Source: Prillingera fragicola (taxonomy: Eukaryota; Basidiomycota; Tremellomycetes; Trichosporonales; Trichosporonaceae). Taken from it: DNA of 64,000 nt. The stretch is taken from contig BEDY01000001.1 in assembly GCA_002335605.1 (NCBI GenBank), positions 310,001 to 374,000 of the forward strand, written 5' to 3'. A program made the position numbers and the translations under genes. The notes beneath the pieces are model-generated. The model ran no database searches, was not told the DNA's origin, and saw only the letters and a list, made by a program, of their open reading frames with translations. Shown here piece after piece: positions 11,206-22,094 of the stretch. Every line of letters starts with the position of its first letter. Positions within the stretch are counted from its first letter, which is position 1.

Positions 11206-12149
11206 TGTGTAGACTCGAGGAGGTCTCAAGGTGAACAAGAACGAGAAGGGTGCTAAAAATGTGAGTAGACTGCCATTCACTTTAGTAGTCAGTCTATTCC
11301 TTCGCCCCTTCGGCGAATGAATAGCACGCGTGGTCCTGGTAGCCCCCGGCGTATCACAGAAGCACGTTTTGTGCATTCGTGTGAATAGGGATCTGGACTT
11401 GACGGTGTGCAGAAAAGCCCTAGAGCCATTGGAGTAGGCCATACAGGGAGGAACGAGCCACAATGACGAAACGGCCTCAACGACCTGCGCCAGATTCATT
11501 CTGGCGTCCTCATTGGACGAATGGCTGGCAGGCACTTTGGTACCGACGATGACTTGCGAGAAGAGTCTCATCACGCTGAGAGTCAATGGGTGAGTGTGGT
11601 GGGTGTCAGAAGACGGGTAGAGGCAAATGCCGTCGCGGCTAGATGGTAGTGGCTGACTGGGCGACGGCAAAGGACGCTCACAACCACCAGCTGGCTGCTT
11701 CGTTTGGTGGCGCGGAGGACTTCAGAGCTTGAATAACACGACAGGAGGCTCGATGAACAATTCTGAAGAGTAATGGACAAAGGGCAGAGAGACGAGACGT
11801 CGCCGGGTACTTATACGTGCGGAAGATTGAGGCAATGAGCCGAGTTGCAGGCGGATGAGATGAACAGTGAACGAGGAGACTATTCGTTGACCGTTGCGGC
11901 ATTTTAATCAGCCGCGTCAGGCACCGCTCCAGCCAGTGACTGCACTTGCATATGTTGTGTACATGAGCAAAGTACGGCCATCGCGACCTCTGCGTCGTTT
12001 ACGTTAGTGCCTAATGTGTAAATCTGTCATGATACAGCAATAGCTATGCTCTTGGACTTGTACACTTTTCAAGGTTCTCCGTTCACGAGAACACGCAAAC
12101 AGAGTCATCGCCTCCAGTCTACATCTACCTTTAAGAAATAAAATATCAA
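11206..12149. other. Upstream region of the ferric reductase
   Basis: 944 bp between the reductase start and tRNA-Pro. On the minus strand the frame in phase with the reductase remains open to 11670, so part of this may be 5' leader or an alternative N-terminus. No other gene is recognisable. Confidence 0.45.
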
Positions 12150-12250
12150 GCTCTCGTGGTGTAGTGGTTATCATACTCTCTTAGGGTCTAGTCGATTCTA
12201 AGCTTCCAGCTTGTTGGGAGTGGCCCCCGGTTCGAATCCGGGCGAGGGCC
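12150..12250 (+). tRNA. tRNA-Pro (anticodon AGG) with 28-nt intron
   Basis: The acceptor stem GCTCTCG pairs with CGAGGGC (one G-U pair) and the discriminator is C12250. The T arm is CCCGG-TTCGAAT-CCGGG. The anticodon stem CTCTC pairs with GGGAG. The loop starts T-T-A-G-G-G, so the anticodon is AGG at 12183-12185. An intron at 12187-12214 interrupts the gene after base 37, and removing it leaves 73 nt. A box B sequence GGTTCGAATCC is present. Confidence 0.94.
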
Positions 12251-12254
12251 TTGA

Positions 12255-12260
12255 TTTTTT
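12255..12260 (+). terminator. Pol III T-run after tRNA-Pro
   Basis: Six consecutive T residues begin five bases after the discriminator base of tRNA-Pro. This is a canonical Pol III termination signal. Confidence 0.8.
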
Positions 12261-15200
12261 GCTCTTTCTGGTCCTCCAGTTGTCGTGTTGTGCAATGCTG
12301 GATGAAGGAAGAAGAGAAGATGCAGTGGAAGTGTGCAGATGATGTGAGCATGTGTGCGCCCTTCGTGATCCTTGTTTCAGACATTGTTTCACTAACAGTG
12401 GACTCTTTTGTTGTACTGTACCTGATCGCCATGACCCAGAAAATAATTATTAGCCGGCTCGATGTGGCTATGAGCTTTTCATCGACGCCTTCTCTCTTCC
12501 CTACCAATACACTGTGAGCCAGACTCTCAGGGGAACAGCGGAGATGTCGGTAGTTCATTAGGAACTGGTGCGTAGCCTGTCTTGACGCCAGCACGCTATT
12601 GGCACTCGCGTCGAGTATATTATTTTTGATCTGGCAAGCCGTCCTCCTTTTAGTGCCACTCCTTGGCACCGTCAACACCGCCCTCTGCCTCTTTAATGCA
12701 CATCCTACAAGCAACCCCCTTCAGCTCCTTGCCACAGGACAAGCTCGCATCAACATGCATATCAATCTGGGCTCCTCGCAACCAGTTTTGAATAATTCAT
12801 GATTAAACACAGAAACTGTCATTAATCGTGTGATAAGAGGCACTAACTTTGGCTAATCCCCAGCGTGTCTCTTTCGCGATCTCTCCGTCTAGGCTTGCCG
12901 GGTTAAACTATAGCTGTGTCTAAACTGACGAGTTGAAGCTCGGCAGTGTAGTGATACCGAGCTGACCGTCATCTCATCTTTCGACCTCGTGCCAGCCCTC
13001 TGGTGAGTGCAGAAGGATGGACAGCACGATCACCCCATCTCTCCCTATTGGCGAAATGTCACGCACGACACCGCATTCATGTCTGTCACCCAAACCCGCT
13101 CGTTCACCACTCTGTCGTAAGCGAGAAGGGAGAATCATGAGTATCAGGACCACACAATGTCCCGCACCGGGTACTCATCCCGTTCCACCAGGTGGCGCAT
13201 TATCATGAAACTGATCCTCAACTTCCCTCAAATGCACACCTCCGTTACCTCCCGCAAGGCCAAACACAACTACCGCCATTAAAACAACCCCGGTGCCATG
13301 CTCACGATACCGAGCCCGATCCGAAAACCCCCCACGGAGTAGCGCCTCGAACGCACCCGTCGGCTAGACCCTTGTGCTCAGGTCGCGTCCCAAACCCCTG
13401 TCGTCTCGTCATGCCAATGTCGACCGCTGAAGTGTAAATATTCGCTTCCGCCTAAGCGTACCGCCTGGCGGCGCGGTTCGTCTGAGTAGGTCCTGACGTT
13501 CTCTGACGCGACCTGATAAATGGCGCTCGACCGTGTATGACTTGGCAGAGTACGGCCCAGGGTCGGTTTCGAGAGATCGACAAACGACAAACGAAGTTTT
13601 CAGTGGCGCTAGAATCAAACGACATGCACCTTGCTTTCCGCGGGTCCATCGTTGGAGATGTTGTTTGAGGGTGTCAGTCAACTAGCCAGACCGCGTCGCG
13701 GGTCTAGGTCGTTTGAGGGTGACGATCAACTTGAGAGCACGTTGGATGGCCACTGCCGCACTCTTGACGACGAACGTCGTCGCTCCTGGTGTTCGAGTGA
13801 GATGCCGCCTTCTCGAGTGTGCGCTAGTGAAACTAGGGCCTCGACATTCTAGACGCCATGTTCGCACTACAGACGCGAACACGCAATGATTCAATAGACT
13901 TGGAAGCTTATTTTTCTTTTTGCACGAACGAATCGACGAGGCGGCGTACGACGCGCCGGATGAAACGTAACGACCACTCCATCTCTTCTTCTCACCGATC
14001 GCAGACGCCGCGTCTGTCGTCCAGAAGAACCACGAGCGGCGTATGAACCGGGAGAGCGGCGTACTCGTATCCCCGTCTGATGTGAACCAGATGCGTGGAA
14101 ACGCGGTTTCTTATCGCCATCCCCGTGTGCAAGCTTAACTCTATGGGGAACAAAGGTTGCAACGCGCTGCGACAGCCTGGACTTAAAAGACTACCCCCGT
14201 TTATTCCTAGATTCATATTCTTTAGCCTCTGACATGCGAGGAGAGTATGGCTGTTGACGACGCTTACTATGGTATCAAAGCAACTGGGAGGGTTCGCACT
14301 TCAGCCTGGCCACACAACACGTGGCAGCCGCTGCCCTTGCAACGCCATAGGTTGCTCCTCGCACACGCCAAAGTCTTCGCCGTGTGTGTCGCCCATCACA
14401 TACTGTACTCGCTGCTCCAGCATGTGCTCAGGCCATCTCTGCCCGCTCTCACGACCCAACTCTCTCACGCTCTCACATCGGAACATAGGAGGTTACCACT
14501 ATCCAACCCAAACCCAAACTGCACCCGTACATGCCAGCAGATCTACGGCACACACACCGCGGCCCGCAAGGGTTCCTTGGACCTTGGGCCTTGTTGACAT
14601 GATCTCTCTCACTACTGCTTGGTCGCGGTACGTACCCATCGAATGAAGGCACCAGGCACGCGGATCGATGAACTTATGGTACAACTTCCTGAACAAGCTG
14701 AACAAGGTTGATCGCTGAGCCAAAACGACGGAGCATTGCATTTAGCGTTAGCTCTTGCAAGTCGATGTCAACTCGCTTGCTAGACGAGCTAGCGTTCGCT
14801 CTCACGCCTAGGCCCGGGTCTGGACGTCGCTACACTGGTGCCGATGAACAAGCAATGAAAAAAAACGCAACGTTCTTAGGCCGTTCTTAGGCAGACGCTA
14901 ACTCGTAGAACGGTCCGGAGCAATGTTGGGCAGCAGGGAAACCGCCGCTGACGTCGTCCGGGGGCCTATTTCGTGTCCCAGAACCTTGGAGCGTTGCGCA
15001 TGCCCCCCCCATGCATATTCCCCGATCCCCAGTCGCATGCCCCCGTTGCCTCGAATAGTACGCAGTGTGTGCTTTCACAAGGTGGACGGGACCGGTGATG
15101 GTTTGACGGGGAGGGTTGGGCAGCCCGTGTGTCGCCGATAAGAAGCTGCGGAGCTGGACGCCGAGGCTGGGTTTGGCATGCGTGCTGTGGCCCGGTGGAG

Positions 15201-15914
15201 TCTATTACCACCGGGAGGCTCGGTTGGGTTTCGGGCTCGTCCCGGCAGAGTAGTGCGCAGCGACGAGCGCTTGTCAGTTGCATTAGGCTATCGTCGTCAC
15301 TATCAGGCCAGCTGACATGGTGTGAGTGAGTGCGCACTGCTCTAGGTGGTTGTTATGTGGCATAGCCATACATCGCTCCGCATGTACATGTCTACGTCGG
15401 GTGCTGCTTGTGCGCGCACTGCCCGCCGTCATTGGCCTCGATATGACCTCGGTGTGGGCGGCGCTGCGGCCAAGACAGCAAAAAGTGTCCTTGTGTGTTG
15501 TCGGCACCCGGGCTTGCGCGCTCGAGTTGATCGAGCTGGCAGGGGCCCGTTTAGTGGGGCCTAGTGTCCGTGGTGGCGGTGGTTTGGGCGAGCGTGATCG
15601 CTGCCATTGTCCGATGTGCGGTGGTCCGCAATTGTCCTTTGAAATGCTCTGATTTTGAAAAAGAGGTCGTGTCGTTAAATAATCGAAACAGGCGTCGAGA
15701 AGAGAAAAAAGTTGTCGAGTACGCTAATGTGTAGACGTACAGTGCGACAGTGTGCACGTGCAAACGACGCAGGAGGGTGTGAGCACAGAGGTTGGGAATG
15801 TTGTCCGTATCTGTATGTCACAGCGGCCGTGATGGCCAAGAAAGGGTTTATCGCAATCAGGGAACGGTGTGCCTCAAGGGAGACACTGCTCGACGATAAC
15901 GCATAAAAGTGCGT
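12261..15914. other. 3.7-kb gene-poor stretch
   Basis: The longest open frames are about 120-130 codons, and none shows a domain, a plausible intron-linked continuation or codon usage like the neighbouring genes. The first 600 bp are AT-richer than the rest. I looked for tRNA folds, long terminal repeats, transposase motifs and reverse-transcriptase motifs and saw none. A short direct repeat (CGTTCTTAGGC twice) lies near 14871-14892. It may hold unrecognised non-coding RNA, decayed sequence or regulatory DNA. Confidence 0.45.
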
Positions 15915-16385
15915 CTACACACCGGCAACGAGGTCCTCGAGGGGCATGTCCTCGGGGACGACGCTAAGCGGTGAGCGATAAGCACGAAGAATGGCCTTGA
16001 GCTTGTTGGGGCGCGGGCGGCGCTCCTTCTTGGCTGCGTGCGGGCCGGGAATGAGAGGTGTGGGCGACGCAACGAGCTTGCGAGCGGCCGTGTCGAGGTA
16101 GACAAACTGCCCAGGGCGAGTCACAGGGACGGGCACAAGGCGGGTTGGCCTCCAGCCCTTGCCATAGTCGACAGAGGTAGGTAGCAAAGGCTCCTCCTTT
16201 GATGACGGCTGGAACTGGAACAGGCTGAAGCAAGCCAGGAAGAGGATGAGGAGGATGGGGATAGGAAGCTGAGCGTGTCAGTGTGTGCATAGAGTCGTAC
16301 GTATGCATAGACTTACCGAATCCAGTGCGTGAACGGTGAGACGGCCAGCGACCTTGACGCGGGGGACCATGAGGAGGGACTCCAT
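15915..16385 (-). CDS. Small single-pass membrane protein, unknown function
   Basis: Exons 16317-16385 and 15915-16268 encode 140 residues, joined through a 48-nt intron with GTAAGT donor and CTCAG acceptor. The short N-terminus (MESLLMVPRVKVAGRLTVHA) is basic. A hydrophobic stretch at about residues 24-42 (LPIPILLILFLACFSLF) follows, and then a soluble tail of about 95 residues containing a basic patch (AAKKERRPRPNKLKA) and an acidic end (PEDMPLEDLVAGV). The arrangement suits a single-pass membrane protein with a Lys/Arg-rich domain. I do not recognise a family. The good splice sites and the open second exon are the evidence that it is a gene. Confidence 0.6.
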
Positions 16386-18706
16386 TATGGCAGTGTGGGA
16401 GAGGAGTCGAGGGTGTGGGAGACTAGGAGACTAGGCGGTGGTTAGCACTGGTGCGGTGCTTGTGGATCGAGAATGTGGATGGGCAGTCAAGATGGAGAGA
16501 GAGTGTATTTCGACAGATGGGATAGTCTTATCTTGTGTGGTGATGCCTCGGAAATCGACAATGACCAGGTGGCTGCTGCCGCACCATATGGGTGACTGCC
16601 TGAAAATATCTCTCGGGCCAGATCCATTGACAGTGATCACAGTGATCGCCCGGTGGCGTTTGTGGGCCATGCCGAACAAGACAGCCTGGAGCATGGCCTG
16701 CATGGTGACGACACGCAGCCCAAGATCGACGGGCATGCAGGGCACATGTTGCTCACCGGCAATGGTACGGGGGGCAGGCCAGGGACTAGATTCAACTCAC
16801 CTGATATTAATCCGACAAACGAGGGAGATCGACGTCCAGGGGTGGGTGGGGGGTTCCGTCGGCGTGGCGTCACTGGTGGGATGCCGGATTGCTCGGATTC
16901 GGCCTCGCTACGGATCGACCCAACAGAGTTGAGCAGCTCGCAGCAAAGTGTAATGCGAATAAGGCAGACCTGGACCCAGACGCTGACTGGGATCTGGCGG
17001 ATGATGCTCCCAAAGCGCTTTTGGTTTACGGCTGATTGAACCGAGGCGACTGATGACAATTGTCAACAGTTTCCGTGGATTGCGGTACGAGACTGGCTAT
17101 GACGCTGGGTGCCGAAAAGGCAGTTCCAACAATGCACAGCGTAATCTGGTCGAGGTGATTGAGGGACGGCTGCACAGAAGAGCCTTGCAGGCGACGTATT
17201 CGGCGGAGGGGAGGGGTGATTGAATACGGCGTTGGTCGGTGAGGCGCAAGGTGGCGTTCGGCTCGGGTGAGAGCTGCTGTCCGAAGAAGAGTGGGGGAGA
17301 GGGTTGGTCGTGAAAATGGGCGAGTGTATCTCTCGCAGGCTCAGCCTAGCGATGAACAACGAAAGTGTGTGGTTGAGAAGTAGAAGTTGCAGTGGTGGTT
17401 GGACAAAGACCAGCCAGAGTAGTGGATGAACGGTTTGGGGGGCAGGAGGGCACGTCGCCCTTGTGAGACCTTAAGAAGACGAGCGTACGGCATGGGATGC
17501 CTGTCGTTGCGTCAAGGTTGACTGTTTCCGGGCAATGTTGCATCATCCAGGAGACGACGAGGAGGCGCAGGGGCCGTACAACCCACATTGACATTGCAAG
17601 AGGAGAGGATGGCGAGGAAGAGGGCGCCACAGGGGGACGAGGAGGAGGAAGGAGGAGGGGGCGGGAGAAGGGGGAGAGGGAAGGCAGGACCGTACCCGGG
17701 ATCATGATACGTAAGGGAAGGACGGCACTCTCCCTGAATCCTGAATCAACCAGACGTTGCCAGGACCCTGACACATACTCACCGAACGACGACGACGACA
17801 GTCTCTGTCAAACGTCGAAGCAACCGCTGCTGCTCGCACTATTCACACGGGCACCGGCGACAACTACTAAGCAGTCTGGCCACAGCAGGCCTTGACTAGT
17901 GCTGCAATCGCCGCTGGGTTCCACGAAGCAGCGAGCTAACGCCGCAAGTGTCATGCCTCATTGCGAGCTCGTTGCAGCCCCAAATACAATACCGGGTTAC
18001 ATTCCACCAGCCAACTTCGCTTGCTGCAGCGTCCAACGGACTTCCAACCCGCCCGCAGTCGACCACATCCGGCGGGATGCTTAATTCGGCGCGCGCGGTA
18101 GGCGGAAGTGGCTCGAAACGCCAGCCCAGGCGGCCATGGCCATATGGCCATGACCATGCCTTGGCAGAGCGAGGAACCCAGACTTCGGTTTTGTTTATTC
18201 TCCGGCCCGCTGGGTGGACTTGCAGCTGCTCGACGAAAGGTCCAAGCGAAATGACCAGCTGACCCGGTGGCGTTCAGCCACAGGCCCAAACACTGCCCGA
18301 GATCGACAGCGTCGTGCGTGTTTCTTGACCAGCAGACCGTTGCTGCCTAATGCACCCCGCGCACAAGCCTGCAAGCTTGGACGCAGGCAGGTTTGTTTAT
18401 CCTAGAGTATAAAGGTGTAATCGCAGTCCAAACGCGATCCAAGCAGCGCGGCTTCCCCTTGCAATTCGTCCTTGTCAGTCACATTCGGTGTGTTAGGTCA
18501 GTTCTTCTCGAAGATACAGTTGGGTGCGTCAAACGCCTAACGCTCTGTACCAGCTTGCTGGCGTTTCGGAGATGAGCGCTCCTGCCTCATACCCCACTCA
18601 CTCCACAGCGGGAAGCTAAGGCTGGTCGAGAACCATGTCTTGGCTCGTCGGTCCGCATCGAGAATGCATGATGACGACGACATACCCAACGAGAGCAGCA
18701 GCAGGC
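16386..18706. other. Gene-poor region between the small membrane protein and ALG11
   Basis: 2.3 kb. Open frames up to 164 residues on both strands (16438-16932 on +, 17346-17774 on -) are low-complexity and motif-free. The stretch at 17600-17700 is purine-rich on the plus strand. An 18-bp perfect palindrome lies at 18135-18152. No gene can be supported. Confidence 0.45.
18135..18152. repeat. 18-bp perfect palindrome
   Basis: CATGGCCATATGGCCATG equals its own reverse complement. It lies in a gene-poor interval about 550 bp beyond the ALG11 stop codon. It could be a dimeric regulator site or chance. Confidence 0.7.
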
Positions 18707-21700
18707 TTATTGTGCCTGGCTATGGCTCTTCCTCCGCAGCTCTGCGCGGTCCAGCAATCTCTCCCACCCACGACTAAATCCTCGTTCGAATGCGGCCTCG
18801 GAGAACTTGTCCACTGCTTGCGCCCGCGCGGCCTTGCGAACGCGCAGTTGCTCTTTGGGGGCAAGCGACAGAGCGTCGTGGATAGCTTGCGCAAATGATC
18901 TGGCGTCAGTGGCGTGGAATCCTATGGGTGGAGTGGTCAGCTAGATCTCTGGCCCGGTCCCTGGATTCTCCCCGTCGGGAAATACTTAAAGAGATACCCA
19001 CCAGTCTTTTGGCCATTGTACGGCACCACGATATCAAGTAGTGGCCCAGCAGAGGCGTGGACGACCGGAATAAGGCCCGCAGCCTGAGAGGGTCAATACG
19101 AAACGCGCACAACTCCCGGTTGCCAGGGGTAAACTACCAACCATAAACTCAACGACGTTGATTCCGAAGTGTTCGTCCTGCATCGTGTTCAACCCAAGGG
19201 AGGCTTCTCCAAGGCGCCGAACAATGTCGTTGTACGGCGCGTTGACGAGGAACGTGACGTGATCCTGCGCGGAACACTCTTTAGTATCTACCTGAACACA
19301 CAATGGAAGGCTAATACTCACCGCAATGTCGAGGTCACTGGCCAGTTTGCGCAGTCCCTCCAGCCGTCCCTCATCCGCGGCACCCCTCGAGCCACCCATT
19401 AGCGTGAGATGGATCCGCTCGACACCTTCTTTGTACTGCGGGTACGTTTCAAAGAGATCTTTTAGAGCTAGCAATTGCTTGGCGTGATCCTTTTCCGGCC
19501 TAATGTAACGGCCCGTTAACAAATTGACAACGTAAGGAGGCCAGCTGGAACCTACCGGAATTGGGCAAGGGATACCAGCTCCAACTTGCGCTTGTCAAGG
19601 CCGCCCAGCTTGGTTAGCTCGGCCGTGTCGCAAGGAGGAAAGACAACTTCGCACAAAGCCCGGTCGTCCGCAGTCGCTTCACCACGTGCTTCCAGAAGCC
19701 GCTGAGTCTTGTCGTCCATGAGTAGCAACCCGCCCAGCAGGGACGACTTGCCGCCGGTAATCAACGACTGAATGTGGGCCTGAGTCCAGGACGAGTTGGT
19801 CATGGTGTGCTCTGAGAACAAAAGCGACACCGAGTACAGGGACGTAAAGACATCGTAATAGCTGGTCCTTCAGACGAAGCCCAAACCCGCGTTGACACCC
19901 GGTGACTCACATTAACTTGACCCAGGTACGCAGCTTGCTCTTGGCCGCACCCGCATTCTCGACACCAGTCCCGGAGCGTTCCCGTACGCGTTTAACCATG
20001 TCGGCACTGACAGTCGGGTAGTGGGTGTAGGAGCCAATGGTGATCTCATTACCGACGAGGAAGCGCACAAACGGGAGCACGAAACCATAACCCATCGAGT
20101 CTGCCGTCAGCCACCGCGACGCCGTCGAACCCACCAATGAAGATATCACCCCAAACACCTTCAGCTCCGCACAGGCCCTCCCATGCAAGGTAGACGCTGC
20201 CTAGTGACTGACCCAGGAGCGTGAATCGCTTCCAGTAGCTGTCGCTGATCAGGTGACGCGAAGGAAGCGGCACAAATTCGAGCGTCTTGGGTGACAACTC
20301 GATAGAGAAGCGATCCTGAGAACAGGTCAGTCAAAACAACGGTCAACGCACGCACCATGACACGACCGAGAATGTCATCCTTGGATGCCAAAGGGTAGTC
20401 TCCAGAGTAGACAAGAACCACAACGTCCGGGTAGTCTCTCTGGAGGTAGTGGATCGCTGACCACAGCACACGCTCACCACCGCCACCGGCGTTGCTACCT
20501 GTCAGCGACACTTGTACTGCCGAAACTCACCAGTAGGGGTGCCAGAACCCGACGACAGTGCGCTTGTGGGCCAGATAGGGCGGCCGAGTAGTTGTGCCGG
20601 GTACTACTCCTTCCTCCTGGATGCCCAACCGACTAAGAACCTCGGCACGACGGCGAATGTTGCGGGTTCGAGTTTTGCTGAGGGTGACTGCAACTAGAGC
20701 AATGGCCACAAGCGCGCTCATGGGAACCAGACTGGCGATAAGATACCAGTTAGTGCCCAGCACCTGCGTGGCCATGTAGCCCACGCCACAGGCGGCAAGG
20801 AAACACTTGCCAATGACAGCAGCGGTCGAGCCAACAGCAATGGCCCACACGCCAAAGGTGATTGCCACCCAAATGACGTCCAGCGACACCGAGCCTTGTG
20901 CTGGATGCGAGACAATAGTAGCCGAGAGGAATTCACGAAGGTTGAGCCACGAAGGGCACACCTTGATTACAGCTTCAGTGGTGAAGTAGTGCACGACCGC
21001 GGCGCCGATGACGAGGAGAGGAATGAGCAGCCTGTAGGGAATACTGAAGGCTGGCTGGATTGCCTTGGGCGATTTGACAGCATCGGGAATGAAAATGAGG
21101 GGCAGTGCAACCGCAGCGTGGATAAAGGCGAGGACAGGCAGGAACGTTGTGGTGTTGGCGAACTGGGGCAGAATGTACATCGCTCCGAAGGCCGCGAAAA
21201 GCGTGATGTAGAGCAGGAAAGGCGCCTTGGGGCGGACCGTTGTGACCGGCTCGTGCATGTAGACGGCTGTGAGGAAGAGCGCAATGGCTACCGAGATAGC
21301 AACAAGCTGCCCAAGAATCATGTACGCGACAGGGTACTTGATACCCCGCTTGACACCTGCAACATCAGCATAAGCCCAGTGGCATCTGCAGTCGACTGAC
21401 TCTGGTAGTAGATGAGTGCACAGAAGAAGATGGCTGCTGTGCAGATCCAACTACTCCACCACCAGTTGGGCTCTCCCACGCAAACAGCTCTCCATGCTTG
21501 CTCAAATAGAGTCGTGTTCACTAGCCATGATCCCATGGGCGGGTTGGGGATGCCGATTTTCCTGCCATACGAGTTGTACGACCACTAGCAATTAGCGCCA
21601 CTCAAGGAATCATGCTCACCATCATAAACTGGTACATGACTACAGTGTCAGTAAAAAATCATTGGCACCAACTCACAGTACCAAGTGCAGACGTAGCCAC

Positions 21701-21857
21701 CAAAGGCAAGTCGGAGGAAGACGAATGGCCGACCGGCCAACAGGTCGCCGGCTGGTCGTTTGGCAATCATCGAGTTCCGGACATAGATGGCGCTCAAGAA
21801 GATTATTCCAAAGTAGCCATAAAAGATGGCAAATGCCACCAGTTCCTCTGTGCCCAT
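18707..21857 (-). CDS. ALG11: ALG11 alpha-1,2-mannosyltransferase with large N-terminal multi-pass membrane domain
   Basis: Twelve exons (21677-21857, 21620-21639, 21401-21584, 20531-21356, 20356-20494, 20135-20315, 19911-20100, 19556-19861, 19322-19499, 19142-19264, 19002-19083, 18707-18921) read as one 874-residue frame with closing phases. From residue 341 the protein is ALG11, the ER enzyme adding the fourth and fifth mannoses to the dolichol-linked oligosaccharide. Visible motifs are a membrane anchor ([11 protein letters not shown]), [26 protein letters not shown] [49 protein letters not shown], the GT4 EX7E motif in [11 protein letters not shown], and [14 protein letters not shown]. 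Residues 1-340 add about eight hydrophobic helices (for example [58 protein letters not shown]) that ordinary ALG11 lacks. No stop separates the parts, and an 826-nt exon spans the junction. Starting at the internal ATG 20721 would give a normal-sized 534-residue ALG11. Confidence 0.9.
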
Positions 21858-22094
21858 GGTGAGAGATGGGCGTGCAGAGGTCGGTGTGGTTGTGGTCCAA
21901 AGGTGTGAAGGTTAAAGACGACGCACTGCCTCCACCGAGGCGACGCGCAGCCCAGGGTGTTGTCACGCCACGTGGTATTTGGTTCCGTGCTCGTTTGCCG
22001 CTCATCTCCACCTGAAGCTCCTTTATTTGTGTCGTCTTTCAAAGTCTTCCATCTCGCCTGGCAGCGTTCAAGAAACAAGCAAGAGTCTGCCAAA
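21858..22094. promoter_or_regulatory. Bidirectional promoter region, ALG11 fusion / PPIL2
   Basis: Only 237 bp separate the start codons of two divergent genes, so both core promoters and 5' leaders must lie here. I identify no specific element. Confidence 0.5.

Noticed and set aside
11206..11670. Extending the ferric reductase to the upstream in-frame ATG at 11670
   Set aside because: The extra 155 residues show no conserved feature and would displace a leader region. The ATG at 11205 gives a normal-length enzyme, although extension cannot be excluded.
16431..17895. Several 100-165-codon frames on both strands
   Set aside because: Overlapping on both strands, low complexity, no recognisable domain or consistent splicing.
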